Origin: JAUSNA01 sp964568885
GTDB lineage: Bacteria; Patescibacteriota; Microgenomatia; Levybacterales; GWA1-39-11
NCBI GenBank assembly: GCA_964568885.1
Contig: CAZMSF010000008.1
Coordinates: 1 to 47,363, forward strand
Length of the DNA: 47,363 bases
Reading direction: 5' to 3'
Below are positions 16,616 through 24,582 of the stretch, in pieces; position 1 is the first letter of the stretch, and every line of letters starts with the position of its first letter. Position numbers and translations under genes: made by a program. Under the pieces are notes generated by a model. It searched no databases. It was given only the letters and a program-made list of their open reading frames with translations, and was not told the DNA's origin.

Positions 16616-17242
16616 ATGGCAAGTATTCTCCTTCTGGGTTCAAAAGCCAAAGCATTTGAATATCTTGATGTTTATATCGGTGAGAAGAATATCCCAGATT
16701 ACAATATTGAGAGACTTGATGGGGCAAAAGTGGAAGAAATACGCGGAATAAAGAAGAAGCTCTCTTATAAAAGCGTAGGGAGCAGGCTTTTTTTCATGCA
16801 CGGTGAAATTACTATCGAAGCCCAAAATGCGTTGCTAAAAAGCGTTGAAGAGCACTCTCCTACTACGCATTTCATTTTTGTAGCAGAAAAAGAAGACGAC
16901 TTGCTTCCCACAATCCGCTCGCGTTGTTTTATCGTCCGACTCGAAAGAGAAGTGGTTAAAAGTGAGGGAATAAAAGATCTAATTTCCCTTTATTTCTCAA
17001 AAGACGAATGCGACTGGGATGCCCTCGACAAAATCCTGAAAGAAATAGGAGATGTGAATCCGGAGAGGCTTATTCCTGTAGTCAGAAATATGATGGTGAA
17101 CGGTTTTGATGATAGTAAAAAGGTCTCGCGTCTGTATGCCTCATGCAAAAAGATGCTCGCCCTTTTACCATTGGTCAGTAAAAATAACGTAAGTGTCAGG
17201 ACTTTTGTTGAAAAAGCGTTTGTTCCCGACACACTTTCATAA
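16616..17242 (+). CDS. DNA polymerase III delta-prime-like clamp-loader protein (short HolB)
   Basis: A 208-residue protein like the middle of bacterial HolB/DnaX-type clamp-loader subunits. The clearest block is GEITIEAQNALLKSVEEHSP, followed by THFIFVAEKEDDLLPTIRSRC, which corresponds to the sensor-1 and Arg-finger (SRC) region. There is no Walker A motif, as expected for delta-prime, and it is much shorter than typical HolB (about 330), lacking most of the N-terminal lid and part of the C-terminal collar. A TATAAA box ends 9 nt before the ATG, suggesting a leaderless message. It stands between the two pilus operons but is a replication gene; the link is probably positional only. Confidence 0.72.
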   Translation: MASILLLGSKAKAFEYLDVYIGEKNIPDYNIERLDGAKVEEIRGIKKKLSYKSVGSRLFFMHGEITIEAQNALLKSVEEHSPTTHFIFVAEKEDDLLPTIRSRCFIVRLEREVVKSEGIKDLISLYFSKDECDWDALDKILKEIGDVNPERLIPVVRNMMVNGFDDSKKVSRLYASCKKMLALLPLVSKNNVSVRTFVEKAFVPDTLS

Positions 17243-17297
17243 CCGGTTTTGAAAATTTCAGGCAAAATATTCTCCAATCCAAGTCTTAAATTGGGGC

Positions 17298-17327
17298 TTG
17301 ACAAAGATTTTTGGATATGATTATGAT
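17298..17327 (+). promoter_or_regulatory. Strong promoter of the first prepilin gene
   Basis: TTGACA (17298-17303), an 18-bp spacer and TATGAT (17322-17327) form a near-consensus promoter. The ATG at 17337 is 9 nt beyond the -10 box, so the transcript would start at or within a few nt of the start codon. This excludes the in-frame TTG at 17298 as start. Confidence 0.7.
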
Positions 17328-17336
17328 GGATTTAAC

Positions 17337-17894
17337 ATGAAATTATTCCCTGCCCGGAAATTGCAGAAAGGCTTCACCCTCATCGAACTTCTTGTTGTCA
17401 TCGGTATCCTTGGAATTCTTGCAGCCGCGCTTGTTGCAACAATTGACCCTTTTGAGCAATTGAAAAAGGCAGATGACGCAAAGATTAAAAATATTGCGGT
17501 TGAATATCAAACTGCACTAGTCAGGTACTACACAACTCATGGTGCTTTTCCATGGAGTGATGCGAATAATAGTGACGCCAACTGTACGGGAATTGGTGGA
17601 GCCGATATAGCTTCTGCTTTAAGTACGGCAGGATTGGCTTCGTGCACGACGAATGGTCTCATAGGTGAAGGAGAATTGAAGAGCGCATTCACTTCAAACC
17701 AGACAGATATGGGTAAAGTAAAAGTTTATTGGGCAACCGCAGCTCCAACTGACGTTCAGATTTGTTTCAGTCCTACATCAAAATCGCAGAAAGCATCACC
17801 AGAGACTGTTTATGATAACACAGGTGCTACTCCCGCCGCCGGTTGCCCAAGCGCAACAGCAGCAGATGGCGCTTGTTGGTGGTGCACTAAGTAG
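17337..17894 (+). CDS. Type IV prepilin, probable major pilin
   Basis: About 185 residues. The leader MKLFPARKLQKG ends at Gly, followed by the mature N-terminus FTLIELLVVIGILGIL, with the conserved Glu5 and the hydrophobic N-terminal helix that packs in the filament core. PilD should cleave after the Gly and methylate Phe1. The C-terminal part is a Cys-containing globular domain, with Cys in ANCTGIG, LASCTTN, QICFSP, AGCPSA and the last GACWWCTK, probably as disulfides. It has its own strong leaderless promoter and is first in the rightward pilus cluster, which is why it is the best candidate for the major pilin. The start at 17337 is set by the promoter and leader length. Confidence 0.88.
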   Translation: MKLFPARKLQKGFTLIELLVVIGILGILAAALVATIDPFEQLKKADDAKIKNIAVEYQTALVRYYTTHGAFPWSDANNSDANCTGIGGADIASALSTAGLASCTTNGLIGEGELKSAFTSNQTDMGKVKVYWATAAPTDVQICFSPTSKSQKASPETVYDNTGATPAAGCPSATAADGACWWCTK

Positions 17895-17941
17895 TTGTCT
17901 TTCCTCTATTAAATTTTCCTAATTTTGCTTATCATAAATAC

Positions 17942-18703
17942 ATGGTGTCAATGCTGCTGTTTGTTATCGGAGCAACTTTGGGAAGCTTTCTCAATGTGCT
18001 TATCGACAGGTTGTCGACGGGAAGAAATTTTACAACAGGCCGTTCTTACTGTGAACACTGTAAAAAAACCCTTAAAACTGCCGACCTTGTTCCAATCTTT
18101 TCCTATCTCTTATTGTTAGGTAGGTGTCGGTATTGCAAAAAAAGCATCCCTTTTAGAATTTTCTTTGTTGAATTTTTTTGTGCCCTACTCTTTCCTTTTG
18201 CATATGCGTACAGTCTTCAGAGCGGATACAGTCTTTCGGTAGTGCCCTTCCTTTTTCTTGTATTATGGTCTTACATCGGAATATTCTTTGCGGACTTTGA
18301 ATATGGAATCATTCCCGACCTGTTGGTGGGTGTCTCCATCATCGCAGCAGTGCCATTGTTGTTCATTACAGGGATGCCATTAATGAATCATCTTTTCTCG
18401 GCTCTTGGTGCATTTCTTTTTTTTCTCATTCTCCATCTTGCGACAAAAGGGAAAGGTATGGGTTTGGGAGACGTAAAGCTGGCGTTTTCCTTCGGCTTGC
18501 TTTTGGGTTTTCCACTTGTTATCGTGGGCATGTATGTGGCTTTCTTGACAGGTGCAGCCGTTGCAATCATACTGGTTATATGGAGAAAATTGCGCTTTTT
18601 CGGCGGTACGGTTCCCTTCGGGCCATTTCTTATCCTTGCCGCATATTTCGCTCTTTTTTTTGGAGATTCAGTAACAATTTTTATAACAAGAAGTTTCTTT
18701 TAA
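17942..18703 (+). CDS. pilD: Prepilin peptidase / N-methyltransferase PilD
   Basis: A 253-residue polytopic membrane aspartic protease (GspO/PilD family) that removes prepilin leaders and methylates the new N-terminus. The N-terminal domain carries the tetracysteine zinc motif CEHC...CRYC at about residues 36-68. The catalytic aspartates are in FFADFEYGIIPD (first Asp) and GMGLGDVKLA (GxGD motif, second Asp). About seven to eight hydrophobic segments are visible. The N-terminus MVSMLLFVIGATLGSFLNVLIDRL matches the family GSFLNV block. It overlaps the most distant possible start of the next prepilin by 124 nt. Confidence 0.95.
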   Translation: MVSMLLFVIGATLGSFLNVLIDRLSTGRNFTTGRSYCEHCKKTLKTADLVPIFSYLLLLGRCRYCKKSIPFRIFFVEFFCALLFPFAYAYSLQSGYSLSVVPFLFLVLWSYIGIFFADFEYGIIPDLLVGVSIIAAVPLLFITGMPLMNHLFSALGAFLFFLILHLATKGKGMGLGDVKLAFSFGLLLGFPLVIVGMYVAFLTGAAVAIILVIWRKLRFFGGTVPFGPFLILAAYFALFFGDSVTIFITRSFF

Positions 18704-19209
18704 GACAGACAAGCCAAGTGGGTTTTACTCTTGTCGAACTTATCACTGCTATAGGAGTGCTAGCGATACTCGTGTCTACAGTTATTGCAGTTATTAATCC
18801 ACTTGAGCAATTTAATAAAGCTCAGGATGCAAAGCGGAAGGCCGATTTGGCGCAAATACAACGCGCCCTTGAAGTTTACTACCAGGATTATCATAGATAT
18901 CCTTACTCGATACAAAGTAAAATCTCGACAGATAATACACCAACCGGGGTTATTCAGTGGGGAACGACGTGGAGTCCTTATATGGACGTATTGCCTGTTG
19001 ACCCCTCAAGCTCAAAGCGATATGTATATTGGTCGGATAATACCGGACAGTCGTATGCACTGTATATGGCTCTTGATAGGGGCAGCAAAGACCCACAGGC
19101 ATGTAATGGTGGAAACGCTTGTGATAATGCATCTGCTAATGGATTAATTTGTGGTGGAACAAGCGTGCCTTGCACTTATGGAGTAACGAGTCCAAACATC
19201 TCACCATAA
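18580..19209 (+). CDS. Type IV prepilin/pseudopilin, start uncertain
   Basis: The mature part starts at the class III signal QVG-FTLVELITAIGVLAIL and continues as a GspG/PilE-like pseudopilin (KAQDAKRKADLAQIQRALEVYYQDYHRYP), ending with a Cys-bearing domain. The only ATG in frame (18580) lies 124 nt inside pilD and gives a 48-residue basic leader, far longer than usual. No ATG, GTG or TTG occurs between the pilD stop (18703) and the cleavage site except GTG directly before Gly, which would leave a two-residue leader. Either the long overlapping leader is real, a non-standard start codon is used, or pilD and this gene are linked by frameshifting or reinitiation. The coordinates give the maximal frame. 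Confidence 0.75.
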   Translation: MEKIALFRRYGSLRAISYPCRIFRSFFWRFSNNFYNKKFLLRQTSQVGFTLVELITAIGVLAILVSTVIAVINPLEQFNKAQDAKRKADLAQIQRALEVYYQDYHRYPYSIQSKISTDNTPTGVIQWGTTWSPYMDVLPVDPSSSKRYVYWSDNTGQSYALYMALDRGSKDPQACNGGNACDNASANGLICGGTSVPCTYGVTSPNISP

Positions 19210-19247
19210 GAGTGTCTTCAGTAAAATTTTTTAGTATGATTAAAGTA

Positions 19248-19685
19248 ATGAAAGAAAAGCAAACTGGGTTTACCCTCATCGAGCTTCTTGTTTCGATTTC
19301 GATTATTGCGATATTAACCGCACTTTTGACAGTTAATTTTATAGGAGCAAGGCAGCGCGGACGGGACGGTCAAAGGAAAGCAAATTTGTACCAAATCCAA
19401 TCTGCTCTTGAGTTGTACCGCGCGGACAACGGGGATTATCCACTATCTGCCGCTTTGGCTGCATGCGGTAATGGCATCGCCTCGGCAGGAGGCACTATCT
19501 ACATGACAAAAGTCCCGTGCGATCCTTTATCCGGGTCAGCATATCAATATACGTCTGTTGACGGACAGACGTATACGTTATTTGCATGCCTTGAGAATCA
19601 GGAGGATTCTGATAAAGACACCGATCCGGCAGATGCAAGCGCATGTGCCTCTCCTTACGTGCCGTTCAAGTTAACAAACCCGTAA
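19248..19685 (+). CDS. Type IV prepilin/pseudopilin
   Basis: About 145 residues. MKEKQTG-FTLIELLVSISIIAILTALL gives a 7-residue leader, then the hydrophobic helix with Glu5. The body (GARQRGRDGQRKANLYQIQSALELYRADNGDYP) is like the GspG/PilE core, with Cys residues in AACGN, VPCDP, FACLE and ASACA. The ATG at 19248 lies 7 nt after a TATGAT box (19235-19240), consistent with a leaderless internal promoter; an ATG at 19236 would overlap that box. It lies 38 nt after the previous prepilin and is probably a filament or minor pilin. Confidence 0.86.
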   Translation: MKEKQTGFTLIELLVSISIIAILTALLTVNFIGARQRGRDGQRKANLYQIQSALELYRADNGDYPLSAALAACGNGIASAGGTIYMTKVPCDPLSGSAYQYTSVDGQTYTLFACLENQEDSDKDTDPADASACASPYVPFKLTNP

Positions 19686-19701
19686 GTGGTTTTTTGTATG
19701 T

Positions 19702-20214
19702 ATGGCTTTAAAATTTTTCAAACAACACAACGAAGGTTTTACGCTCATTGAGATTCTTGTTGTTTTTAGTATAGTCGCGGTTTTGTCAGGGATAGGCATC
19801 GCTTCATTTGCATCTTACAGCAGAACTCAGCAGCTGAACCAAACCGCCAACAATATCAAGCTGCTCGTGAACGAAGCAAGGTTTAATGCCCTCTCCGCTG
19901 TTAAGACCAACAAAGATCAGAATGGGAGTGCCGTTACGTGCGGAAATGAATCCTTTGAAGGCTATAGCATAACCGTTATTGGAAATGATCAAGTAAGACT
20001 TTCTTTGCAGTGCGACAACATTGGTTCATTAACAACAAAAAATTTGACTATGCCAAAAGGGTATGCGATAGGAAATGGCACGACCTGCGTGGAGATTCAC
20101 TTTGACTCACTATCATCAACAGGGAGTGGCATCCCATGTCAAATAGTTCTCACTGGATACAATCTGGAAAAAACCATATCGGTGGATGCGGCAGGAAATA
20201 CGTCTGTTCAATAA
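19702..20214 (+). CDS. GspH/FimT-like minor pseudopilin
   Basis: 170 residues. The leader MALKFFKQHNEG is followed by FTLIEILVVFSIVAVLSGIGIASF with Glu5. The rest (TANNIKLLVNEARFNALSAVKT) resembles GspH/FimT-type minor pseudopilins, with a beta-rich C-terminal domain and paired cysteines (VTCGNES, LQCDNIG, TTCVEIH, IPCQIVL). It lies 16 nt after the previous prepilin and 1 nt before the next gene, so it is probably co-transcribed. The expected role is a tip or priming-complex minor pilin; this is inferred from family and order. Confidence 0.82.
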   Translation: MALKFFKQHNEGFTLIEILVVFSIVAVLSGIGIASFASYSRTQQLNQTANNIKLLVNEARFNALSAVKTNKDQNGSAVTCGNESFEGYSITVIGNDQVRLSLQCDNIGSLTTKNLTMPKGYAIGNGTTCVEIHFDSLSSTGSGIPCQIVLTGYNLEKTISVDAAGNTSVQ

Positions 20215-20215
20215 C

Positions 20216-20710
20216 ATGAAGAATTCGCAAAGCGGGCAAACAATAATTGAGGCGATGGTTGCCCTAGTTACGATTTTATTGATAATAACGGCAATATCTG
20301 TGGTAATTGTCAATGGATTATATAATTCGCGATTTATTAAAAACCAGAATGAAGCGAACAAATATGCCCAGCAAGGAATGGAATTCGTCAGAAATATCCA
20401 GAAAAATGATCTCGCAACCTTCTCGCAGTACAGCCAAGCCGGTCAGACATATTGCATCGATTCTGTCAACAACATACTTACGACTATCGATTGTAGTGAA
20501 ACAGGCGTGAATACCGGCACTTCATATAACAGAACCGTTTCTTTTGCGCCTGCAGGAGGGGAATGTCTTGATACGCCCAACAACAAGGAGACTAAAGCGA
20601 CCGTTACGGTTAAATGGTCCTCTACAAAATGCCCGGCGACAAATACATTTTGTCACAAATCGGTCCTGACGGCTTGTTTGACATATATTTATCCTGAAAG
20701 CAGTCCATGA
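20216..20710 (+). CDS. PilV-like minor prepilin
   Basis: About 164 residues starting MKNSQSG-QTIIEAMVALVTILLIITAISVVIV. The residue after the cleavage Gly is Gln rather than Phe, but Glu5 and the hydrophobic helix are kept. The pattern EAMVAL...NQNEANKYAQQGMEFVRNI is typical of PilV/GspI-like minor pilins. Cysteines are in YCIDS, IDCSE, GECLD, KCPATNTFC and TACLTY. ATG 20216 is 1 nt after the previous stop; an in-frame upstream ATG (20186) would add an atypical ten-residue extension and overlap the previous gene. The last 4 nt overlap the next prepilin (ATGA-type). Confidence 0.84.
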   Translation: MKNSQSGQTIIEAMVALVTILLIITAISVVIVNGLYNSRFIKNQNEANKYAQQGMEFVRNIQKNDLATFSQYSQAGQTYCIDSVNNILTTIDCSETGVNTGTSYNRTVSFAPAGGECLDTPNNKETKATVTVKWSSTKCPATNTFCHKSVLTACLTYIYPESSP

Positions 20711-21267
20711 AAAAAAATATTCAACAAAAAGGATATACGTTGGTAGAGTTGCTCGCCGCAACTGCAATTATCGTTATCGTATCGGGACTTATTATCGGAG
20801 TCCTCTACTCTACTTTAAGAGGAGGCAACAAAACTAGGATAATAAACGAGGTTGCACAAAACGGAAATTATGCTCTCTCGGTTATTTCCAACACCGCTCT
20901 TCTTGCCAGCTCTGTTACTAAAGTTGGAGGGGTTGATGTGACTGACTGCTCGACTCCCAAAAGTGGTACGTCAATTGAATTTAAGAATGCTGACGGCTCT
21001 TTGGTGAGCTTTTCTTGCGATATCACAACGTCAAGTATCGCTTCCTCGAGCGCAAACACTACAACGTATCTTATCGACAACAGTTCGGTAAAAATTGACC
21101 CGGCAACGTGTGATTTTACGTGTAAGCAAACAAACAATAACCCATACGCAAACCCAATAATTAGCGCATCGTTTACGGTATCACAAAGAAATGCATCTTC
21201 ACCTTTTGAAAATGCCGCGTCAAGTACTTTTAACACATCAGTAACAATCCGCAACTACAATCCGTAG
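20707..21267 (+). CDS. PilW/GspJ-like minor prepilin
   Basis: 186 residues. The leader MKKNIQQKG precedes YTLVELLAATAIIVIVSGLIIGVLY, with Glu5 intact. The region NEVAQNGNYALSVISNT resembles the PilW/GspJ conserved segment after the helix. The C-terminal domain is Ser/Thr-rich with a few cysteines (TDCST, FSCDI, ATCDFTCK). The start overlaps the previous gene by 4 nt. The stop codon is embedded in the first of two identical 14-bp palindromic repeats that probably end this transcript, since the next gene has its own strong promoter. Confidence 0.84.
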   Translation: MKKNIQQKGYTLVELLAATAIIVIVSGLIIGVLYSTLRGGNKTRIINEVAQNGNYALSVISNTALLASSVTKVGGVDVTDCSTPKSGTSIEFKNADGSLVSFSCDITTSSIASSSANTTTYLIDNSSVKIDPATCDFTCKQTNNNPYANPIISASFTVSQRNASSPFENAASSTFNTSVTIRNYNP

Positions 21268-21292
21268 GATTGAGTGATAATCCGTAGGATTG
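21259..21292 (+). repeat. Tandem palindromes AATCCGTAGGATTG at the end of a prepilin gene
   Basis: AATCCGTAGGATTG occurs at 21259-21272 and 21279-21292 (period 20). Each forms a short AATCC/GGATT hairpin; the first spans the stop codon and the second is followed by CGCGTTTTT. It looks like a duplicated weak terminator. Confidence 0.55.
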
Positions 21293-21344
21293 CGCGTTTT
21301 TCATTTATTTGTTTTTCAAACTCCAAATCATTACTTCCATAAGC

Positions 21345-21374
21345 TTGACAGGAGCTCATCTTTGACCGTATTAT
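21345..21374 (+). promoter_or_regulatory. Strong promoter of the pilX-pilM-pilN-pilO group
   Basis: TTGACA (21345-21350), an 18-bp spacer and TATTAT (21369-21374). The in-frame ATG at 21373 overlaps the -10 box and cannot be used from this promoter; the ATG at 21385 is 10 nt downstream, giving a leaderless start. Confidence 0.68.
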
Positions 21375-21384
21375 GAATAAGTAT

Positions 21385-22278
21385 ATGGCTTTTTTTCGAA
21401 GAAGTACTATTGCTAGTGGTCAAGGCGGACAAATACTCCTCATTGTCGTACTCACTATGATTGTTGCCCTTACCGTGGGTCTCTCAATTGCTGCCCGAAT
21501 TGTAACGGAATTGAAATTGTCTAAGCAAAATGAAGAATCACAGAGAGCATTTCAGGCTGCCGAATCGGGGATACAGCAGACGCTTATCCGCCAGAATTCA
21601 ATTAATGTTCCTATTGACCTTGGCAACAATGCTTCATTCTCAACTACCTATACCGCAGATAAAGGCACCGTAATTGTTATGAACAATGGGCAAGCGGTTG
21701 ATCAGGTAACCGGAGGGGACGTATGGCTTTCCGATTATTCATCCGACCCTGCACTAATTTTCCAAAATCCTATGGGTACAGGGAATTCTGTTTCGATTAT
21801 GATGTATTGGGGTTCTACAACGCAGAACTCTTGTGCTTCAAGCAGCGGTGATTCTGTTTCTCCCGCAATTGAGGTAGTACTTCTTTCAGGGACGGCTGCC
21901 AATCCTGTGGTTCAGAAAAGTATATTCGAATCCAATGGGTGCACAAGAATTGCAAATGCAGTAGCGGGGACAACTGCGGGAGGCCCATTTACTATTAATG
22001 GCGTAAAATTCCTCAACTCCGCACCTCTTACGTTTAACGGTAACCCGATGTCGAACGGACTTATTATGAAGATAATACCTATTTTTAACTCGAGTATCGT
22101 TGGATTTCAGTCGCAAGATACGGCTCCTGATCCTGCCGATCCCTACCCATTTCCGGCTCAAGGATCGGTAGTAACATCTACCGGTACGTCGGGTGATACC
22201 GTGAGAAAAGTTGTATATTACCAATCCTATCCTCAACTGCCACTGGAGATCTTTCCCTATTCTCTTTTGTCACAATGA
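21385..22278 (+). CDS. PilX-like pilus assembly protein
   Basis: About 297 residues. MAFFRRSTIASGQGGQILLIVVLTMIVALTVGLSIAARIVTELKLSK resembles the PilX/GspK-type N-terminus: a hydrophobic helix after a Gly-rich junction and the family segment EESQRAFQAAESGIQQTL. It lacks a canonical Gly-Phe...Glu5 site, as in several PilX-like proteins. The remainder is a beta-rich Ser/Thr/Gly domain with cysteines in NSCASSS and NGCTRIA. The start at 21385 is fixed by the promoter. The stop overlaps the ATG of pilM by 4 nt, tying it to the pilM-N-O module. An accessory tip pilin is likely. Confidence 0.75.
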   Translation: MAFFRRSTIASGQGGQILLIVVLTMIVALTVGLSIAARIVTELKLSKQNEESQRAFQAAESGIQQTLIRQNSINVPIDLGNNASFSTTYTADKGTVIVMNNGQAVDQVTGGDVWLSDYSSDPALIFQNPMGTGNSVSIMMYWGSTTQNSCASSSGDSVSPAIEVVLLSGTAANPVVQKSIFESNGCTRIANAVAGTTAGGPFTINGVKFLNSAPLTFNGNPMSNGLIMKIIPIFNSSIVGFQSQDTAPDPADPYPFPAQGSVVTSTGTSGDTVRKVVYYQSYPQLPLEIFPYSLLSQ

Positions 22279-23300
22279 GTGCAACATTCGGTCTTGATAT
22301 TGGAACAACATCCATAAAGGCGCTTTCTATTAAGAAGAGCGGCAACATCTTGTCAATCGAATCCTTAGGTATTGGGCCGACGCCTACCAAAGGCATAATG
22401 TCCGAGTCACCTGAGGATTTGGCAAAATTCACCGATGCTATTAAGCAGGTAATAAGCAGCGCCGGCATTAAGCAGAAAGAAGTGAATATAGCGCTTCCCG
22501 AAAGTCAGGTCTATACCAAAATTATCGAGATGCCATCGCTTTCCGAGAAAGAATTGGCGGCGGCATTAAAATATGAGATGGAACAATATATTCCGCTTCC
22601 GCTTGACCAGGTAAAAACCGATTGGCAAATATTGGGACCTACGAGTACCCAGTCTAAAACCACCCGGGTTTTATTGGTTGCCGCTTCACTATCTCTTATA
22701 AAAAAATACGAGCAAATAGCTGAACAACTTGGTTTTGTGCCAGCAACAATCGAGACCGAAATGCTGTCGGTTCACCGTTCGGTCTTTCCTCTCGTTAACA
22801 CTCAAAGTTCAAACATTATCGTGCATATGGGTGCGGCAACAACCAATATTGCGGTTGTAGAAAACGGCGAAATAGTAATGGTCTTTACTGTTGATAAAGG
22901 TGGTATTGCGATAACAAGAGCAATCTCGCTCGATTTGGGAATCGATATTTCGCAAGCAGATTCTTATAAAAAAGCATATGGACTGAGTAAAGATGCATTC
23001 GAAGGAAAAATTGGGAAATCGTTATTTCCAATTCTTGAATCGATACTTGGTGACATCAGGAAGACAATGCTGCTTTATAAAGAAAAGAATCCTAATCAAC
23101 AGATAACCCAACTTATCCTTTCGGGAGGTTCTGCGCAATTGCCGGGGGTCGATATTTTTTTCACGAACCAACTAAATCTACAAGTGGTATTGGGAAGTGC
23201 ATTTCAAATATATGATATTAAGAACATTCCTCAAGAACTCGTTTCTGACGCACTGAGTTTTAATGTGGTTGTTGGGCTCGCTCTTAAAGACGTGCTATAA
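22275..23300 (+). CDS. pilM: Type IV pilus assembly protein PilM
   Basis: A 341-residue actin-like (FtsA-fold) cytoplasmic protein that links the PilN-PilO dimer to the assembly motor. The ATPase fold shows phosphate-1 FGLDIGTTSIKAL (5-17), the PilM-typical segments VNIALPESQVYTKIIEMP and ALKYEMEQYIPLPLDQV, phosphate-2 IIVHMGAATTNIAVV, and the adenosine motif ILSGGSAQLPGV. The start overlaps the preceding gene (ATGA). It leads the pilM-N-O module, the cytoplasmic and periplasmic-side alignment complex. No pilP or pilQ follows, as expected for a cell without an outer membrane. Confidence 0.93.
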   Translation: MSATFGLDIGTTSIKALSIKKSGNILSIESLGIGPTPTKGIMSESPEDLAKFTDAIKQVISSAGIKQKEVNIALPESQVYTKIIEMPSLSEKELAAALKYEMEQYIPLPLDQVKTDWQILGPTSTQSKTTRVLLVAASLSLIKKYEQIAEQLGFVPATIETEMLSVHRSVFPLVNTQSSNIIVHMGAATTNIAVVENGEIVMVFTVDKGGIAITRAISLDLGIDISQADSYKKAYGLSKDAFEGKIGKSLFPILESILGDIRKTMLLYKEKNPNQQITQLILSGGSAQLPGVDIFFTNQLNLQVVLGSAFQIYDIKNIPQELVSDALSFNVVVGLALKDVL

Positions 23301-23383
23301 CAACCTGGGCGCCTGGATTTAGAAAAAATCACGGGATAATCCTTATAAAAAAAGTTTTTTTGAATTCTCATTGAAAAATCCGT

Positions 23384-23920
23384 ATGAAAAAAGGGATAAA
23401 CCTTACGTTAGGCAAAAAAAGCGTCGATAACGCATTGAGGAAGGTTTTTTTTGCGTCCGTTGCTTTATTTTGCTTTACTATTCTTATCTCCTTCTCGCTC
23501 ATTGTATATCGCCTCTTCCTAAAAAATTCATTCGATGAGCTGGATAAAAAGGAGCAAAAGTTTAATCAGCAAATCCTTGGAATGGAGGACAAAAGAGATA
23601 AGTTGATTGACATGAAAGGAAGGCTGGACGACATTAGAAAAATTATATCGCGAAGATTACCGATGAATTCAAGAATTACCTCCCTCTCTGAAGTAATTCC
23701 CGAGGACGTAACAGTTAATAATATTAGCGGTACCGATGTTACCATCCAAATCTCACTTGAATCCGAAAACCTTTCGACTTTAAATGACTTGGTCGAACAA
23801 AAAATCGTCGCTTTAGCGCAGGACAAAAAGAAGAAAATAAAAAAGATACAGATGCAAACATTTGGTCTTAATCCGAAGACATTAAAATATTCGATAACTT
23901 TTTCCATAATATTCGGTTAG
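23384..23920 (+). CDS. pilN: Pilus assembly protein PilN
   Basis: 178 residues. A short cytoplasmic N-terminus (MKKGINLTLGKKSVDNAL; PilN proteins usually carry an INLLP-type PilM-binding motif here, in this case INLTL) precedes one membrane span (VFFASVALFCFTILISFSLIVYRLFL). A coiled-coil (DELDKKEQKFNQQILGMEDKRDKLIDMKGRLDDI) and a small ferredoxin-like domain follow. The identity rests on topology, the N-terminal motif and its position between pilM and pilO. It starts 83 nt after pilM and ends 2 nt before pilO. Confidence 0.85.
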   Translation: MKKGINLTLGKKSVDNALRKVFFASVALFCFTILISFSLIVYRLFLKNSFDELDKKEQKFNQQILGMEDKRDKLIDMKGRLDDIRKIISRRLPMNSRITSLSEVIPEDVTVNNISGTDVTIQISLESENLSTLNDLVEQKIVALAQDKKKKIKKIQMQTFGLNPKTLKYSITFSIIFG

Positions 23921-23922
23921 GT

Positions 23923-24582
23923 ATGAAAGAACTTGATTTTATTTACAGGAAGCATAAAAAGAAGATTTTGCCTCTCATTTTTGGGTTTGTTTCGGTATTT
24001 GTCTTTTTTAGAATCATTATTCCTCAATGGTCGGACATCACGGATGTTCAGTCGTTATTAACAACAAAAAATAAGGTTGTAGAGGCAAAGAGTGCGACCG
24101 TTGATTTACTTAATTCACTATCCCAAGAAAATGTTGATAGTGATTATGAGCTCGCAACAACTGCACTACCTAATCAAAAGGATATTGTTCTCATTTTTTC
24201 CGAATTGAGCGATGCGGCGAGCAAATCGAATGTAAAATTGGGTGGTTTTAGTTTGAAAGTTGGAGGAATTTATACAATCACGAAAAACGCCAAATCGGCA
24301 GACAAGTCGATAAATGGAATACCTTATTTGAATATTTTGGTCAATGTAAGTGGGAAAAACGATAATCTAAGGAAATTCGCCGACGTTATATACAAAAGCA
24401 TGCCGGTTGTAGAAATAAAAAGTATTGATATAACGAAAAGTGACGCTCGATATGATGTGAATTTCTATTTTAAACCGGTTGCACTTAAAGCACCCAATGC
24501 CGATTCGACGGCGCTCACAAGCCTTACTCCGCTTCAAGCCTCCCAGTTGAAGGAATTGAAGTCTTGGAAGCAAGGGAATTAG
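23923..24582 (+). CDS. pilO: Pilus assembly protein PilO
   Basis: 219 residues. A basic N-terminus (YRKHKKK) is followed by one membrane span (ILPLIFGFVSVFVFFRIIIP), a predicted coiled-coil (SLLTTKNKVVEAKSATVDLLNSLS) and a C-terminal ferredoxin-like domain containing YLNILVNVSGKNDNLRKFADVIYKSMPVVEIKSIDI, typical of PilO. It would heterodimerise with PilN outside the membrane. The last 4 nt overlap the end of trmD, which is convergent, and no terminator separates them. Confidence 0.84.
   Translation: MKELDFIYRKHKKKILPLIFGFVSVFVFFRIIIPQWSDITDVQSLLTTKNKVVEAKSATVDLLNSLSQENVDSDYELATTALPNQKDIVLIFSELSDAASKSNVKLGGFSLKVGGIYTITKNAKSADKSINGIPYLNILVNVSGKNDNLRKFADVIYKSMPVVEIKSIDITKSDARYDVNFYFKPVALKAPNADSTALTSLTPLQASQLKELKSWKQGN

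Noticed and set aside
17298..17336. TTG at 17298 as the prepilin start
   Set aside because: That TTG is part of the TTGACA -35 box; the prepilin leader fits ATG 17337.
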